The translations under genes and the position numbers were made by a program. From the NCBI GenBank assembly GCA_002424545.1, contig DIKL01000071.1, positions 20,566 through 37,462 of the forward strand: 16,897 bases of DNA. Reading direction: 5' to 3'. Source of the DNA: Syntrophaceae bacterium UBA5619 (lineage in GTDB: Bacteria; Desulfobacterota; Syntrophia; Syntrophales; UBA5619). Positions within the stretch are counted from its first letter, which is position 1; every line of letters begins with the position of its first letter. Positions 1 to 7,945 of the stretch are shown one piece after another. Under the pieces are notes generated by a model that worked only from the letters and a program-made list of their open reading frames with translations, did no database searches and was not told the origin of the DNA.

Positions 1-965
1 GCCTTCTCCCGCCGGATGTGCTGCTCCCGTGTCGCCAGCGTGAGAACGAACCCGCGCTTTCCGTCCCGGTCCTTCGTCTTTCCGACGAGGCGGCCGGGAA
101 GATTCCGCATGTGTTTCCTAAGTCCCGCGAGCATGCCCAGGGCCGGCCCGCCGAAGGAGCGGGGAATGCCCAGGCTCTGCCCCTCTCCGGCCACGATGTC
201 GGCGCCTTCGCTTCCGGGACTCTTCAGCAGCCCGAAGGCCAGCGCCTCGGTAAACCCGGCGACCAGCAGCGCGCCGACCGAATGGGTCTTTTCGGCCGCT
301 CCCCGGATATTTTCGATGCAGCCGAAGAAGTTCGGCGACTGTACCGCAACGGCGGCCGGATCGGGAATCTCCTCCAGGCGGGAGAAGTCGGTGAGGCCCG
401 TTTCCAGAATGGGAAGCTCCAGGAGCTCATACCCGGTGGGCGCGAAGTAGGTCCGGACGACCTGACGATAGTGGGGGTGGATCGCGCGGGAGAGGACCGC
501 CTTTTTCTTTCCGGTGATGCGGACCGCCATCAGCAGCGCCTCGGCCAGCGCCGTCGCGCCGTCGTAGTGGGAAGCCGTGGCGACTTCCATCCCCAGCAGG
601 CGGGCCGTCAGGGTCTGGTACTCGTAGATCCCCTGCAGCGTTCCCTGGAGCATCTCCGGCTGGTACGGCGTATAGGAGGTCACGAACTCGGAACGGCCCA
701 GAAGCGAAGAAACCGTCGCGGGGATGTAGTGGTCGTAGCTCCCGGCGCCCAGAAACATGGCGTATTCCGGGGAGACGGCCATCCGCCCGGCCATTTGCCC
801 GATCCGCCGCTCCAGTGCCGATTCGCTCAACGCCGCCGGCAGGTCCAACGCCCCCCCGAAACGACAATCCGCCGGAACCGCCGCAAAGAGGTCGTCGAGA
901 CTCCGTGCGCCGATCGCGACGAGCATCGCGGCGATATCCTCTTCCGTGTGGGGCAGATAACGCAT
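1..965 (-). CDS. gcvPA: Glycine dehydrogenase (decarboxylating) subunit 1, partial at its 3' end
   Basis: This is the N-terminal 321 residues of the alpha subunit of the two-subunit P-protein. With subunit 2 it decarboxylates glycine using PLP and passes the aminomethyl group to lipoyl-GcvH in the cytoplasm. The N-terminus reads MRYLPHTEEDIAAMLVAIGA, characteristic of GcvPA. Later stretches such as EYAMFLGAGSYDHYIP and TSYTPYQPEMLQGTLQGIYE are typical family blocks. The ATG directly abuts the gcvH TAG stop (TAGATG), so translation is probably coupled. The family is usually about 440-450 residues, so roughly the last 120 residues lie beyond the left edge. A gcvPB gene carrying the PLP lysine is expected just beyond that, but this is inference. 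The reading frame is open throughout the part seen. Confidence 0.95.
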   Translation of the reverse strand, partial: MRYLPHTEEDIAAMLVAIGARSLDDLFAAVPADCRFGGALDLPAALSESALERRIGQMAGRMAVSPEYAMFLGAGSYDHYIPATVSSLLGRSEFVTSYTPYQPEMLQGTLQGIYEYQTLTARLLGMEVATASHYDGATALAEALLMAVRITGKKKAVLSRAIHPHYRQVVRTYFAPTGYELLELPILETGLTDFSRLEEIPDPAAVAVQSPNFFGCIENIRGAAEKTHSVGALLVAGFTEALAFGLLKSPGSEGADIVAGEGQSLGIPRSFGGPALGMLAGLRKHMRNLPGRLVGKTKDRDGKRGFVLTLATREQHIRREK

Positions 966-1370
966 CTACGCTTCCCCTTTCAAACGGCCTCGGTAGCCCT
1001 CCGCCGTCAACAGCCGCGAATGAGCCGCCGGATCATCCGGTTTCACCAGGATCATCCAGCCGTCGCCGTAGGGATTCTGATTCAGCAGAACGGGGTCGTC
1101 GGCCAGCGGGCCGTTTACCGCCGTGACTTCCCCGGAAAGCGGCATATAGCATTCGGAAACCGATTTCACCGATTCCACCGTGGCAAAGACCGCCCCCTGC
1201 GCGATATGCGCCCCGACGGACGGCAGTTCGACATAGACAACATCGCCAAGCTGATCCTGCGCGTAGTCGGTCAGCCCGACGCGCGCCAGCTCTCCTTCCA
1301 GCCGGACCCATTCGTGGTCGGCGCTGTAGCGGAGTTCCTCCGGCAAATGGATTTCCTCGATCTTTTTCAT
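966..1370 (-). CDS. gcvH: Glycine cleavage system H protein (lipoyl carrier)
   Basis: This 134-residue lipoyl-domain protein shuttles the aminomethyl group between the P, T and L proteins. The lipoylated lysine is K69 in the context VESVKSVSE. The N-terminal SADHEWVRLEG block and the GLTDYAQDQLGDVVYVELP block are classical GcvH, and the length is normal. A good ribosome binding site (AAGGAG on the minus strand, about five bases before the ATG) supports the start. The gene lies between the GcvT-SHMT fusion (29-base gap) and gcvPA (no gap), so it is part of one transcript. No key residue is missing. Confidence 0.97.
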   Translation of the reverse strand: MKKIEEIHLPEELRYSADHEWVRLEGELARVGLTDYAQDQLGDVVYVELPSVGAHIAQGAVFATVESVKSVSECYMPLSGEVTAVNGPLADDPVLLNQNPYGDGWMILVKPDDPAAHSRLLTAEGYRGRLKGEA

Positions 1371-1399
1371 GGCATCTCCTTATGATTTCCCAAAGTTCC

Positions 1400-4045
1400 C
1401 TATATCAGCCGGTGCAGCTTTTCCATCAGATCGGCGAACATCTCTTCCGCGAAGCAGTAGCGCATCGTCAGGAAGCGTTTCCGGAAGGCCGTCATCTCTT
1501 TTCGGATCGACCGGCCGCCCGCGACAACGTCATGGATGCACTGGGCCAGCGTCCGGAAATCCTCCGGCCCCATGCCGAACCGGGTCATCTCCTGAACGCC
1601 CAGCCGCAGAGCGCCGGCCGCGGTAAATCCCTCTTCGTCGGGCGCCGCCTGGTAGTTGCAGATGATGTTGTTCTCCTCGAGCCGACGGGCCGCCTCCACC
1701 GCCCGGGCATATTCCACCTTCAAGATCACCTGATGGGTCTCCGTAAAGGAGATCTCGGGATCGCCCGCCACCCGCAAACCCGCGTCCCGCAGCGCGCGGG
1801 CGAAGGCCTTTGCATTCCGGATCACCGCCTGTTGATAGGCATCCCGGAAACAGTTCATCTCGTAGGCGGCCATCAGCAATCCCAGCAGGGTCCCCAGATG
1901 GTGGTTGCTGACGCTTCCCGGAAAGGTCCGGTTCTCGACCGACTCCCAGAGCGCGTACTGTTTTTCCTCTTCCCGCCAGTTTCCGGCCACGATTCCCCGC
2001 TGGGTGCCGAAAAAGGTCTTGTGCGTCGAGCCGGTGACCAGGTCCGCCCCTTCGGCGAACGGTTCCTGAAAGTAGGGCCCCAGCAGTCCCAGAACGTGGG
2101 CCATGTCGTACAACACGACGGTCTCGATCTTTTGCTCCCGGAGGAAATCCCGAATTTCCCGGACGGGCTCGCGGTGGAGGACCATGCTTTTGCCGAAGAT
2201 GATCAGCTCCGGGCGCGCTTCGTCGATGATCCGGCAGGTTCCGTCGATGTCGATTTTATACGGATTTTCCGGCAATACCGGGAAGTTGACCACGGCGGGC
2301 TTCTCCAGCCGCCGGTCATGCCCGACGAAATTGTAGAGGGCGCCCATCGGCTGCGCGCTGAGATGCCCTCCGCGGATGATGTGGTTGTTCAGAACGGAGC
2401 GGATGCGCCGGGGTTCCGTCTTCCGATCGCCCCGGTTCAGGTAATCCACCAGGCCGCTGAAGACCACGGCGTTGGCCATCTGTCCGCTCATCACCCGAAC
2501 CTCGACCTCCCGACAGCCGAGATAACGGCTCATCTCCTCCTTGAGCAGCGTCTCCACGCGGTCGATGAAATCCGTTCCCTGGTAGTAGAACACCTCCGTA
2601 TCGTAGTAGGAGCGCAGCGAGCGGTGCTCGGCGTAGCGGAACGCGGGATCCATTACGGTCAGACGCCGCACCATCGGGGAGACGGTCTGTTCGGAGGGAA
2701 TCAGGTTGATGCACTCGGTCTGGCGCCATTGCGTATTTTGAATCGCCCGCTCCAGCAGATCGAAGGTTTTTTCGTGCCAGGCGCCGGCGAGCGGCTTCTC
2801 CCGTTCCTCCGCGGGGCGATGCAGGATCGGCATCGCGTAGGGCGGCGCATCGGAGCGCAGATGCCAGGGAACCACGACCGCGTTGACCCGTTTTCCGCGA
2901 ATTTCGATCTCCACCGGATCGTCTTTTTTCAGGCGGCTGTCGGCCATCATCAGGCCGATCGCCCGCATCTCGCGTTCCCCCGTGAAATGCGTCGAAAGAC
3001 CCGTTCCGGCGGTTTTCCAATAGGGAACCATCGTCCCGCTCGTCACGAAACCGATCTCTTCGGCCCCTTGAAAGACGCGGAATCCCGCGCGGGCAATTCC
3101 CTTTCCGCGGAGCGCAAACGGAACGACCCTTCGCGGAAGATCCTCCAACGAGCTGTAGTCCTCATCCTGAATCTTTTTCAGCGCCGTGAATTGAACGGAC
3201 AGGGCCTCGCGGCCGACGAAGGCCCCCTTCAGCGGCGACAGGCTGACGGCGAAACGGGCCAACGGACAGGCGAAGATCGGAATTTCGCTGCCCGACGGAT
3301 CCTTCCCCAGTTCGTGGCCGAAAAGCGGGAGCCCGGCCTCCAACCGCAGCGTGTCCCGAGCCCCGAGTCCCACCGGGACGGCCCCCTTCTCCAGGAAAAG
3401 ATCCCAGAGCCAGGCGGCGTCGACCGATGCAATGAAGAATTCAAAACCGAGGGGCTCGCCGGTGTAACCGGTCCGGGAGATGAGCACCTTCTTTCCGTCA
3501 ATGGAGGCGGTGCGGATCGCATTCTTGATCGGTTCCGGCATCCCGCCCGCGCCGATCAGCTCCTGGAGCATGGCCCGGGAGGAGGGCCCCTGCAACGAGA
3601 TCATGGCCATCGATTCGGAGACGTCTTCCAGTTGGGCTGAGGGGAAAAGAGACAATATCTCCTGCAGATACCGACGATCGGCCTCCCGGTTGGCGGCATT
3701 GACGACCAGCAGGTATTCGTCCGGCGTGAATCGGTAGAGGTAGGCGTCGTCGATCGCCGCCCCGCGGTCGTTGGGGATCATCGTGTACTGCGCAAAACCG
3801 GTATCCAGCGCGGCCGCGTTGTTGGATAGGACGTACTGCAGGAACGGAAGCGCGGCGCTGCCGCGGACGATAAATCGGCCCATGTGGGAGACGTCGAAGA
3901 GCCCGGCGGATTTCCGTGTGGCGAGATGCTCCTCGACGATTCCGGTTTTGTACTGGATCGGCATATGCCAGCCGCCGAAATCGACCATCGTGGCGCCGAG
4001 AGAAACATGCTTTTCATGCAGAACGGTTTCGTGAAGCTCATTCAT
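1400..4045 (-). CDS. Fused aminomethyltransferase (GcvT) - serine hydroxymethyltransferase-like protein
   Basis: This single 881-residue ORF carries two enzymes of glycine one-carbon metabolism. Residues about 1-395 are GcvT: the N-terminus has LHEKHVSLGATMVDFGGWHMP, and the folate-site aspartate falls in the IDDAYLYR block (D99/D100). GcvT releases ammonia and 5,10-methylene-THF from aminomethyl-GcvH. After a linker at about 396-425, residues about 426-881 resemble SHMT: YAE (Y471, E473), GGHL (H561), DMAH (D647, H650), the PLP lysine K676 in TGSTHKTFFG, and R814 in the ALRLG block corresponding to the substrate-carboxylate arginine. The usual GYPGKRYYGG segment is replaced by a longer divergent stretch after YAE. 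SHMT would combine methylene-THF with glycine to give serine. The upstream AAGGA supports the ATG. I see no stop or frameshift between the halves, so this is a true fusion. The SHMT half is divergent, so a related PLP activity is possible. Confidence 0.9.
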   Translation of the reverse strand: MNELHETVLHEKHVSLGATMVDFGGWHMPIQYKTGIVEEHLATRKSAGLFDVSHMGRFIVRGSAALPFLQYVLSNNAAALDTGFAQYTMIPNDRGAAIDDAYLYRFTPDEYLLVVNAANREADRRYLQEILSLFPSAQLEDVSESMAMISLQGPSSRAMLQELIGAGGMPEPIKNAIRTASIDGKKVLISRTGYTGEPLGFEFFIASVDAAWLWDLFLEKGAVPVGLGARDTLRLEAGLPLFGHELGKDPSGSEIPIFACPLARFAVSLSPLKGAFVGREALSVQFTALKKIQDEDYSSLEDLPRRVVPFALRGKGIARAGFRVFQGAEEIGFVTSGTMVPYWKTAGTGLSTHFTGEREMRAIGLMMADSRLKKDDPVEIEIRGKRVNAVVVPWHLRSDAPPYAMPILHRPAEEREKPLAGAWHEKTFDLLERAIQNTQWRQTECINLIPSEQTVSPMVRRLTVMDPAFRYAEHRSLRSYYDTEVFYYQGTDFIDRVETLLKEEMSRYLGCREVEVRVMSGQMANAVVFSGLVDYLNRGDRKTEPRRIRSVLNNHIIRGGHLSAQPMGALYNFVGHDRRLEKPAVVNFPVLPENPYKIDIDGTCRIIDEARPELIIFGKSMVLHREPVREIRDFLREQKIETVVLYDMAHVLGLLGPYFQEPFAEGADLVTGSTHKTFFGTQRGIVAGNWREEEKQYALWESVENRTFPGSVSNHHLGTLLGLLMAAYEMNCFRDAYQQAVIRNAKAFARALRDAGLRVAGDPEISFTETHQVILKVEYARAVEAARRLEENNIICNYQAAPDEEGFTAAGALRLGVQEMTRFGMGPEDFRTLAQCIHDVVAGGRSIRKEMTAFRKRFLTMRYCFAEEMFADLMEKLHRLI

Positions 4046-4120
4046 GATGCTCTCTTCCTTTTTCCTTCCCCGGATGCCGCCGCGCCGACGTCCATCCGCA
4101 TGCTCACCGCACGGGATCGC

Positions 4121-4564
4121 CTACAGGATGTACGGGACCCGCAGACGGTAGCTTTTATAGACGACGAACGTTTCGGCGGATTGCACGTCTTTGACCTTCG
4201 ATACCTGCTCGGTATAGAAACGAAGGAGGTCATATTCGTCGTTCAACAGGACCGTGAGGAACAGATCGTACCGGCCTGTAACCACGCATACGGATACGAC
4301 ATTCTCCAGGCGGCTGAACTCTTCCCCCTTGTTCACCAAGTCCATCGAGTTGAGTTTGATTCCGACCAGCGCCAGACGGTGACCCTGGATCGCCTCCGGG
4401 TTCACCAGCCCCACAATCTCCAGAACCCCTTCCTCGACAAGCTTGCCCACCCTCGCCCGCACCGTGTTCTCCGTAATGGAGAGGTCATCGGCAATTTTTT
4501 GAAAGGATTTTCTTCCCTCCCGCAGATGCTTGATGATGGCTAGGCTGGTGTCGTCAATTTTCAT
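4121..4564 (-). CDS. Lrp/AsnC family transcriptional regulator, probably controlling the glycine cleavage genes
   Basis: This 147-residue protein has an N-terminal winged helix (about 1-55: DDTSLAIIKHLREG, then a recognition-helix region around LSITENTVRARV) followed by an Lrp-type ligand and oligomerisation domain (about 65-147, with VSVCVVTGRYDLFLTV matching the usual G-x-D-x-x-L block). Family members bind amino acids and form dimers to octamers. Its gene is first on the minus strand, 75 bases before the GcvT-SHMT fusion and divergent from lpd, so regulation of both units by glycine or a related amino acid is a reasonable inference. An AGGTGA ribosome binding site precedes the ATG by six bases. 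The effector cannot be told from the sequence. Confidence 0.92.
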   Translation of the reverse strand: MKIDDTSLAIIKHLREGRKSFQKIADDLSITENTVRARVGKLVEEGVLEIVGLVNPEAIQGHRLALVGIKLNSMDLVNKGEEFSRLENVVSVCVVTGRYDLFLTVLLNDEYDLLRFYTEQVSKVKDVQSAETFVVYKSYRLRVPYIL

Positions 4565-4698
4565 ATTTTCACCTATGCAGCAATTTACATGAAATTGGCT
4601 AAATTATCAATTCAATATTTATATATTATTGTATCCATAAAAAAACCGTGATAATATTCCCGAAAACATATCTTTTTGTATTCAAGCAGGAGGTCTGT
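4565..4698. promoter_or_regulatory. Shared divergent promoter region of the Lrp-type regulator and lpd, with CAATT/AATTG repeats
   Basis: This 134-base AT-rich gap separates two divergent genes in otherwise GC-rich DNA. It contains a perfect inverted repeat, CAATTT-ACATG-AAATTG (4581-4597), and a third half-site CAATTC (4608-4613), all in the same register of alternating orientation. AT-rich palindromes of about this size are typical Lrp-family targets. A run of TA-rich steps (4616-4630) could hold the lpd -10 element, with TTGGCT (4595-4600) as a weak -35 and TTTATA (4618-4623) 17 bases on. The assignment of promoter boxes is tentative. The repeat itself is read directly. Confidence 0.55.
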
Positions 4699-6138
4699 AT
4701 GCCCGTATTGGATATTCTGGTGATCGGGGCGGGACCGGGCGGTCACGCGGCGGCCGTTCGGGCGGCAAAGCGGGGATGGAAAGCGGCGATCATCGAGAAA
4801 CAGGGGTGGGGCGGGACCTGCACCCACCGGGGATGCATTCCCACGAAGGCCCTTCTGGCGTGCAGCCGGCGTTACGCGGAGTTGAAGAAACTCGGCCGGA
4901 TGGGGGTGAGCGTGGCGAATGCGACCTTCGACTATGCCGCGATGAAACGGCACCAGAAGCAGATCGTGAACATCTCCGCGCTGGGGGTCCGGAAATCGCT
5001 TCAGGAAGCCGGCGTGGACTTGAAAGAGGGAGAGGGGCGGATTCTCTCCCCGGGCGAGGTGGAATGGACCATGCCGGACGGCCGCCGCGAACATCTATCC
5101 GCGCGAAACCTATTGATCGCCTGGGGTTCGGAACCGGCCCTGCCGCCCGGCGTGCAGCCGGCGGAACGGATCCTGACCTCCGACGGCGTCCTGGCCCTCG
5201 AGTCCCTGCCGGGAAGCATCCTGATCGTCGGGGGAAATGTGATCGGCGTAGAGTTTGCCACACTTCTGGCCGAACTCGGCGTCCGGGTGACCCTGATTGA
5301 AATGATGGAAAGGCTCCTTCCCGGAGAGGATGGGGAGGCGGCAGCGCTGCTGACGCGGGAATTGAAGAATCTGGGGGTCGTCGTCCATGCCGGGATGCGG
5401 ATGAAAGAGATCCGGGAGAACAGTTCGGGCGTGCAACTGTCTGCCGTTTCCGGTCCGCCCGTCGAGAAGATCCAGTGGACGCAGGCCTCTCCCGGCGCGC
5501 ATCCGCCGGGCGGTGGCGGGAAGGATCCGGACGCAACCCGGTCGGCGGGAAGCGTGCGGCTCTCCGCCGACTATGCATTGATCTGCACGGGAAGAAAGCC
5601 CCGTCTGCACGCGGGGGAGCTCGACGCGCTGGGGGTCGGTTATGACCGTCGGGGCATCGCCGTCGATGGGCGACAGATGACGACCGTCTCCGGGATCTAC
5701 GCCGTCGGCGATGTCACCGGCGGGATGATGCTCGCCCACCGGGCGATGCAGCAGGGGAAGGCCTTGGCCGACCGCCTGTTCGGCGACGGATCTCTCGTGT
5801 ACGACGAGCGGTGGGTTCCCTCGGTCGCCTACAGCCATCCTCAGGTCGCCCGCGTCGGGATGACGGAGAGGGATGCCCGGGAGCGGGGGCTCCCGGTCGA
5901 GGTGCGACGGGCCGATTACGCCGCAAGCATCATGGCCCGGACCGAACTCCGGGGACCCGGATTCGTCAAGGCCCTCTTCCACCGGGGCCGGCTCGTGGGG
6001 GCCACGGTCGCGGGCGAGGGCGCCTGCGAGCTGATCGCCCCGCTGGGACTCGCCCTCTCCCAGGGGCTCGATCTCAAAGCCCTCCGCCAGTGGATCCTCC
6101 CGCATCCGACGCTGAGCGAGATCCTCTCTTTTATATGA
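4699..6138 (+). CDS. lpdA: Dihydrolipoamide dehydrogenase (L protein)
   Basis: This 479-residue FAD/NAD disulfide oxidoreductase reoxidises the dihydrolipoyl arm of GcvH. The N-terminal FAD Rossmann motif is GAGPGG (10-15). The redox-active pair is C41/C46 in GGTCTHRGCIPTKA. An NAD-binding GGNVIGVE block is at about 178-186, and the C-terminal catalytic HPTLSE carries H469 and E474. I chose the ATG at 4699 over an in-frame one at 4648 because CAGGAGG lies eight bases before it and the FAD motif then starts at residue 10 as usual. It is divergent from the Lrp-type regulator. A local glycine- and charge-rich insertion near residues 255-285 is somewhat longer than in common homologues. Its placement beside gcv genes argues for a glycine-cleavage role rather than a 2-oxoacid dehydrogenase role. 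Confidence 0.95.
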   Translation: MPVLDILVIGAGPGGHAAAVRAAKRGWKAAIIEKQGWGGTCTHRGCIPTKALLACSRRYAELKKLGRMGVSVANATFDYAAMKRHQKQIVNISALGVRKSLQEAGVDLKEGEGRILSPGEVEWTMPDGRREHLSARNLLIAWGSEPALPPGVQPAERILTSDGVLALESLPGSILIVGGNVIGVEFATLLAELGVRVTLIEMMERLLPGEDGEAAALLTRELKNLGVVVHAGMRMKEIRENSSGVQLSAVSGPPVEKIQWTQASPGAHPPGGGGKDPDATRSAGSVRLSADYALICTGRKPRLHAGELDALGVGYDRRGIAVDGRQMTTVSGIYAVGDVTGGMMLAHRAMQQGKALADRLFGDGSLVYDERWVPSVAYSHPQVARVGMTERDARERGLPVEVRRADYAASIMARTELRGPGFVKALFHRGRLVGATVAGEGACELIAPLGLALSQGLDLKALRQWILPHPTLSEILSFI

Positions 6139-6352
6139 CGAAGCCCCCGTCCGCGGGAACCCTCCCTTTCCACAACGGAACGGCCGGCTTCCTTCGGCCC
6201 TGATCAGAACCCCCGACTTCGGCCGGGCCGTCTTCGTGACCTCCTCCTATGTCGATCACAAGTTCTACTACGATCATTACGTCAACGCCCGCCTGGAGGA
6301 TATGCCCAAGGGCTTCAAGTCAGTGCCACAACCATTCCGGCGAATTCATTGA
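6135..6352 (+). pseudogene. Broken gene remnant coupled to the end of lpd (frameshifted, 3' end lost)
   Basis: An ATG at 6135 overlaps the lpd stop as ATGA, a typical translational-coupling arrangement, and starts MTKPPSAGTLPFHNG before stopping at 6201-6203. From about 6200 another frame, one base earlier, reads ALIRTPDFGRAVFVTSSYV and on to about 6318 with strongly GC-rich third positions, like true coding DNA here. It then enters unrelated, more AT-rich sequence and stops at 6350-6352. This fits a small gene damaged by one frameshift and truncated by a junction near 6318. I do not recognise the family. A short real gene with a sequencing error is an alternative for the frameshift, but it would not explain the truncated end. 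Confidence 0.4.
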
Positions 6353-6789
6353 CTTTATTTTTAATATTCAAAGTCTTTACAGCCGATTTTCTGTTTGTGT
6401 ATGATGCATTGATTATTCATTGTCCTCATCCCTCTTGCTCTCCTAGTAGATTTCTCTTGTGAAGAATGATAATCGGAAGCGAAACATGCGGTGTCGTAGA
6501 TAAAATTGTTGAAAAAATACGGGAACGGCTTTTAAAACGGTAATTAGAGACATCTGACTCGTGCCGCTCAAGTCCAACATCATTTTTTCAAATGCAAGTC
6601 CTCAAGGCGGCCGATCGGGCCAGGTCATTGAATGCTGTTTGAAGCGTGGCGGGCTGACCCGTGAATTTTCTTAGCTCAAGGGGAAAATGTAGGCTTCCTG
6701 CGCTCAATCATTGCCGGATTTCGAGAATCATGTAAAGATACAAATGTTTATCAGGCAACTAAGGTTGCATTGATTTGTTCCGGACTTTT
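6353..6789. other. Gene-poor AT-richer stretch between the gcv/lpd locus and the metallophosphoesterase
   Basis: These 437 bases hold no convincing coding frame on either strand; all frames are broken by stops and base composition is more AT-rich than on either side. A small perfect hairpin, GCAAC-TAAG-GTTGC, lies at 6755-6768, about 20 bases before the next start codon; it has no U-tract and its role is unknown. I see no RNA gene, terminator or recognisable insertion-sequence end that I could defend. Confidence 0.5.
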
Positions 6790-7716
6790 ATGAAAAAGTT
6801 TCTTTCCGTCCTGTTGTTTCTCCTCTGGATACTTCCTCCCGGCTTGGCTGCTGCGGCTGCATCCGACCCGGATAGGCCGTACCAAGGCATCGCTCTCATG
6901 GGCGACCCCCATCTCCCTGGAAAGAACCTCCCGGAAAAGGAGGAGGTTATCCGAACGATCAATGGCTGGGGGGACATCGATCGGGTGGTCGTCCTCGGGG
7001 ACATCTGCAAGGAGACGGGCACGGTCGCGGAATACGCCGCCGCGAAGGAATTCTTCAGCCGTCTCCACAAACCGCTCCGCCTCGTCGCGGGGAACCACGA
7101 CTACATTTACGAAGACGAAACGAACAGCGAAGGACGCAAAGTAAAGGCCTCTCCGACGGCCCGTCTGCTGAAGCTGGCACGATTTTCCGAAACCTTCGGG
7201 ATGAAGGAGATATATGGCTCGGAACGGGTCGGAAACTACCTTCTCGTCTATCTCTCGACGGATGACCTTGAGAGCGGTCTTCTGGCGAAACTTTCCGAAG
7301 AGCGGGTTGCCTGGCTTAGCGACACGCTCAGTCGTAACCGGAATCTGCCGACGATCATCTTCTTTCACGCACCGCTCGCCGGAACCCTAAAAACCTACAA
7401 CGAATACGCCAACACGCCCAGTTTTGTAGCCCAACCGGCCATCAGGCTCCATGATCTGATCCGGAAAAACCCGCAGATCTTCCTCTGGGTATCCGGACAT
7501 CTGCACGTCCCGGCGACGAACGAAAGCTACAGCTCCCCCGTTAACGTCTACGAAAAGCAGGTGACGGTCATCCACAACACCGACCTGGAACGCAAGCGGT
7601 CCTGGACGAACGTCCTTTATCTCTATCCCGAGAAGGTTATTGTCCGGACTTACGACCACGGGCAGAAAAGCTGGCGGCCCGATCTGGAGCGAACGATCCA
7701 TCCCCCGCGCCCCTAA
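6790..7716 (+). CDS. Exported metallophosphoesterase (calcineurin-like)
   Basis: This 308-residue protein has a Sec-type signal peptide: MKK, a hydrophobic stretch at 4-20 and small residues A20-A24 for cleavage. All five metallophosphoesterase blocks follow: GDPH (D39, H41), LGD (D71), GNHD (101-104), FFHAP (H193) and GHLH (236-239). Such enzymes use two metal ions to hydrolyse phosphomonoesters or diesters, and the signal places it outside the cytoplasm. The ATG at 6790 is preferred over an in-frame TTG at 6775 because the signal peptide then begins normally. The ribosome binding site is weak. It is separated from the operon downstream by 229 bases and its substrate is unknown. It need not belong to the sulfatase/GRE system. 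Confidence 0.88.
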   Translation: MKKFLSVLLFLLWILPPGLAAAAASDPDRPYQGIALMGDPHLPGKNLPEKEEVIRTINGWGDIDRVVVLGDICKETGTVAEYAAAKEFFSRLHKPLRLVAGNHDYIYEDETNSEGRKVKASPTARLLKLARFSETFGMKEIYGSERVGNYLLVYLSTDDLESGLLAKLSEERVAWLSDTLSRNRNLPTIIFFHAPLAGTLKTYNEYANTPSFVAQPAIRLHDLIRKNPQIFLWVSGHLHVPATNESYSSPVNVYEKQVTVIHNTDLERKRSWTNVLYLYPEKVIVRTYDHGQKSWRPDLERTIHPPRP

Positions 7717-7881
7717 GATCGTAGTGACCCTGTTTCAAAAGTAGACGGCTTGTTCTCCTCTCATGAGATGCGGAAATTGCAGCCGCGAATATCTTGCGGT
7801 AGGTTGAAAAATATGGACACCGATGTTTTGGTAGAGCAACCAAGAGCGCCTTACCACGGGAACCAATGATCAGCTAGCTTC

Positions 7882-7910
7882 TTGACAGCAACGATCATTC
7901 TCTGTAGGGT
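7882..7910 (+). promoter_or_regulatory. Candidate sigma-70-type promoter of the GntR/anSME/GRE/sulfatase operon
   Basis: A perfect TTGACA -35 box (7882-7887) is followed after exactly 17 bases by TAGGGT (7905-7910), a poor but acceptable -10 (three of six consensus positions). The predicted transcription start falls at about 7917, inside the palindromic operator. A 7-base inverted repeat, AATGATC (7865-7871) and GATCATT (7893-7899), brackets the -35 box. A weak -10 with a strong -35 would suit an activated or tightly controlled promoter. No experimental support is available here. Confidence 0.5.
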
Positions 7911-7915
7911 GAATT

Positions 7916-7926
7916 TGGTATTACCA
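7916..7926. promoter_or_regulatory. FadR-type operator TGGTATTACCA
   Basis: The site is a perfect 11-base palindrome (TGGTA-T-TACCA) 19 bases before the regulator start codon and just past the -10 box. It matches the TGGTnnnACCA pattern known for the FadR subfamily of GntR regulators. Its position over the predicted transcription start suggests autorepression of the whole operon, relieved by a small ligand. I noticed no second copy in the gaps between the operon genes. Confidence 0.65.
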
Positions 7927-7945
7927 GCAGCCACTGGAGTGTTCT

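Noticed and set aside
18..3640. Two long plus-strand frames (18-1385 and 1382-3640) opposite the gcv genes
   Set aside because: They are antisense shadows of GC-rich real genes; translations are arginine/glycine-rich without family motifs, while the minus-strand products are clear Gcv proteins.
4046..4120. Glycine riboswitch before the GcvT-SHMT gene
   Set aside because: Only 75 bases are available and no tandem aptamer-like conserved cores are visible; the adjacent Lrp-type regulator is a sufficient control candidate.
6182..6199. GGCCG-(8 bases)-CGGCC hairpin as lpd terminator
   Set aside because: The stem is only five pairs, lies within the gene remnant and has no U-tract.
7637..7843. Minus-strand 68-residue frame and TGTTTCAAAAGTAGAC-like sequence as an insertion-sequence relic
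   Set aside because: The resemblance to insertion-sequence ends is only a vague impression; no transposase motif or matched inverted end can be shown.
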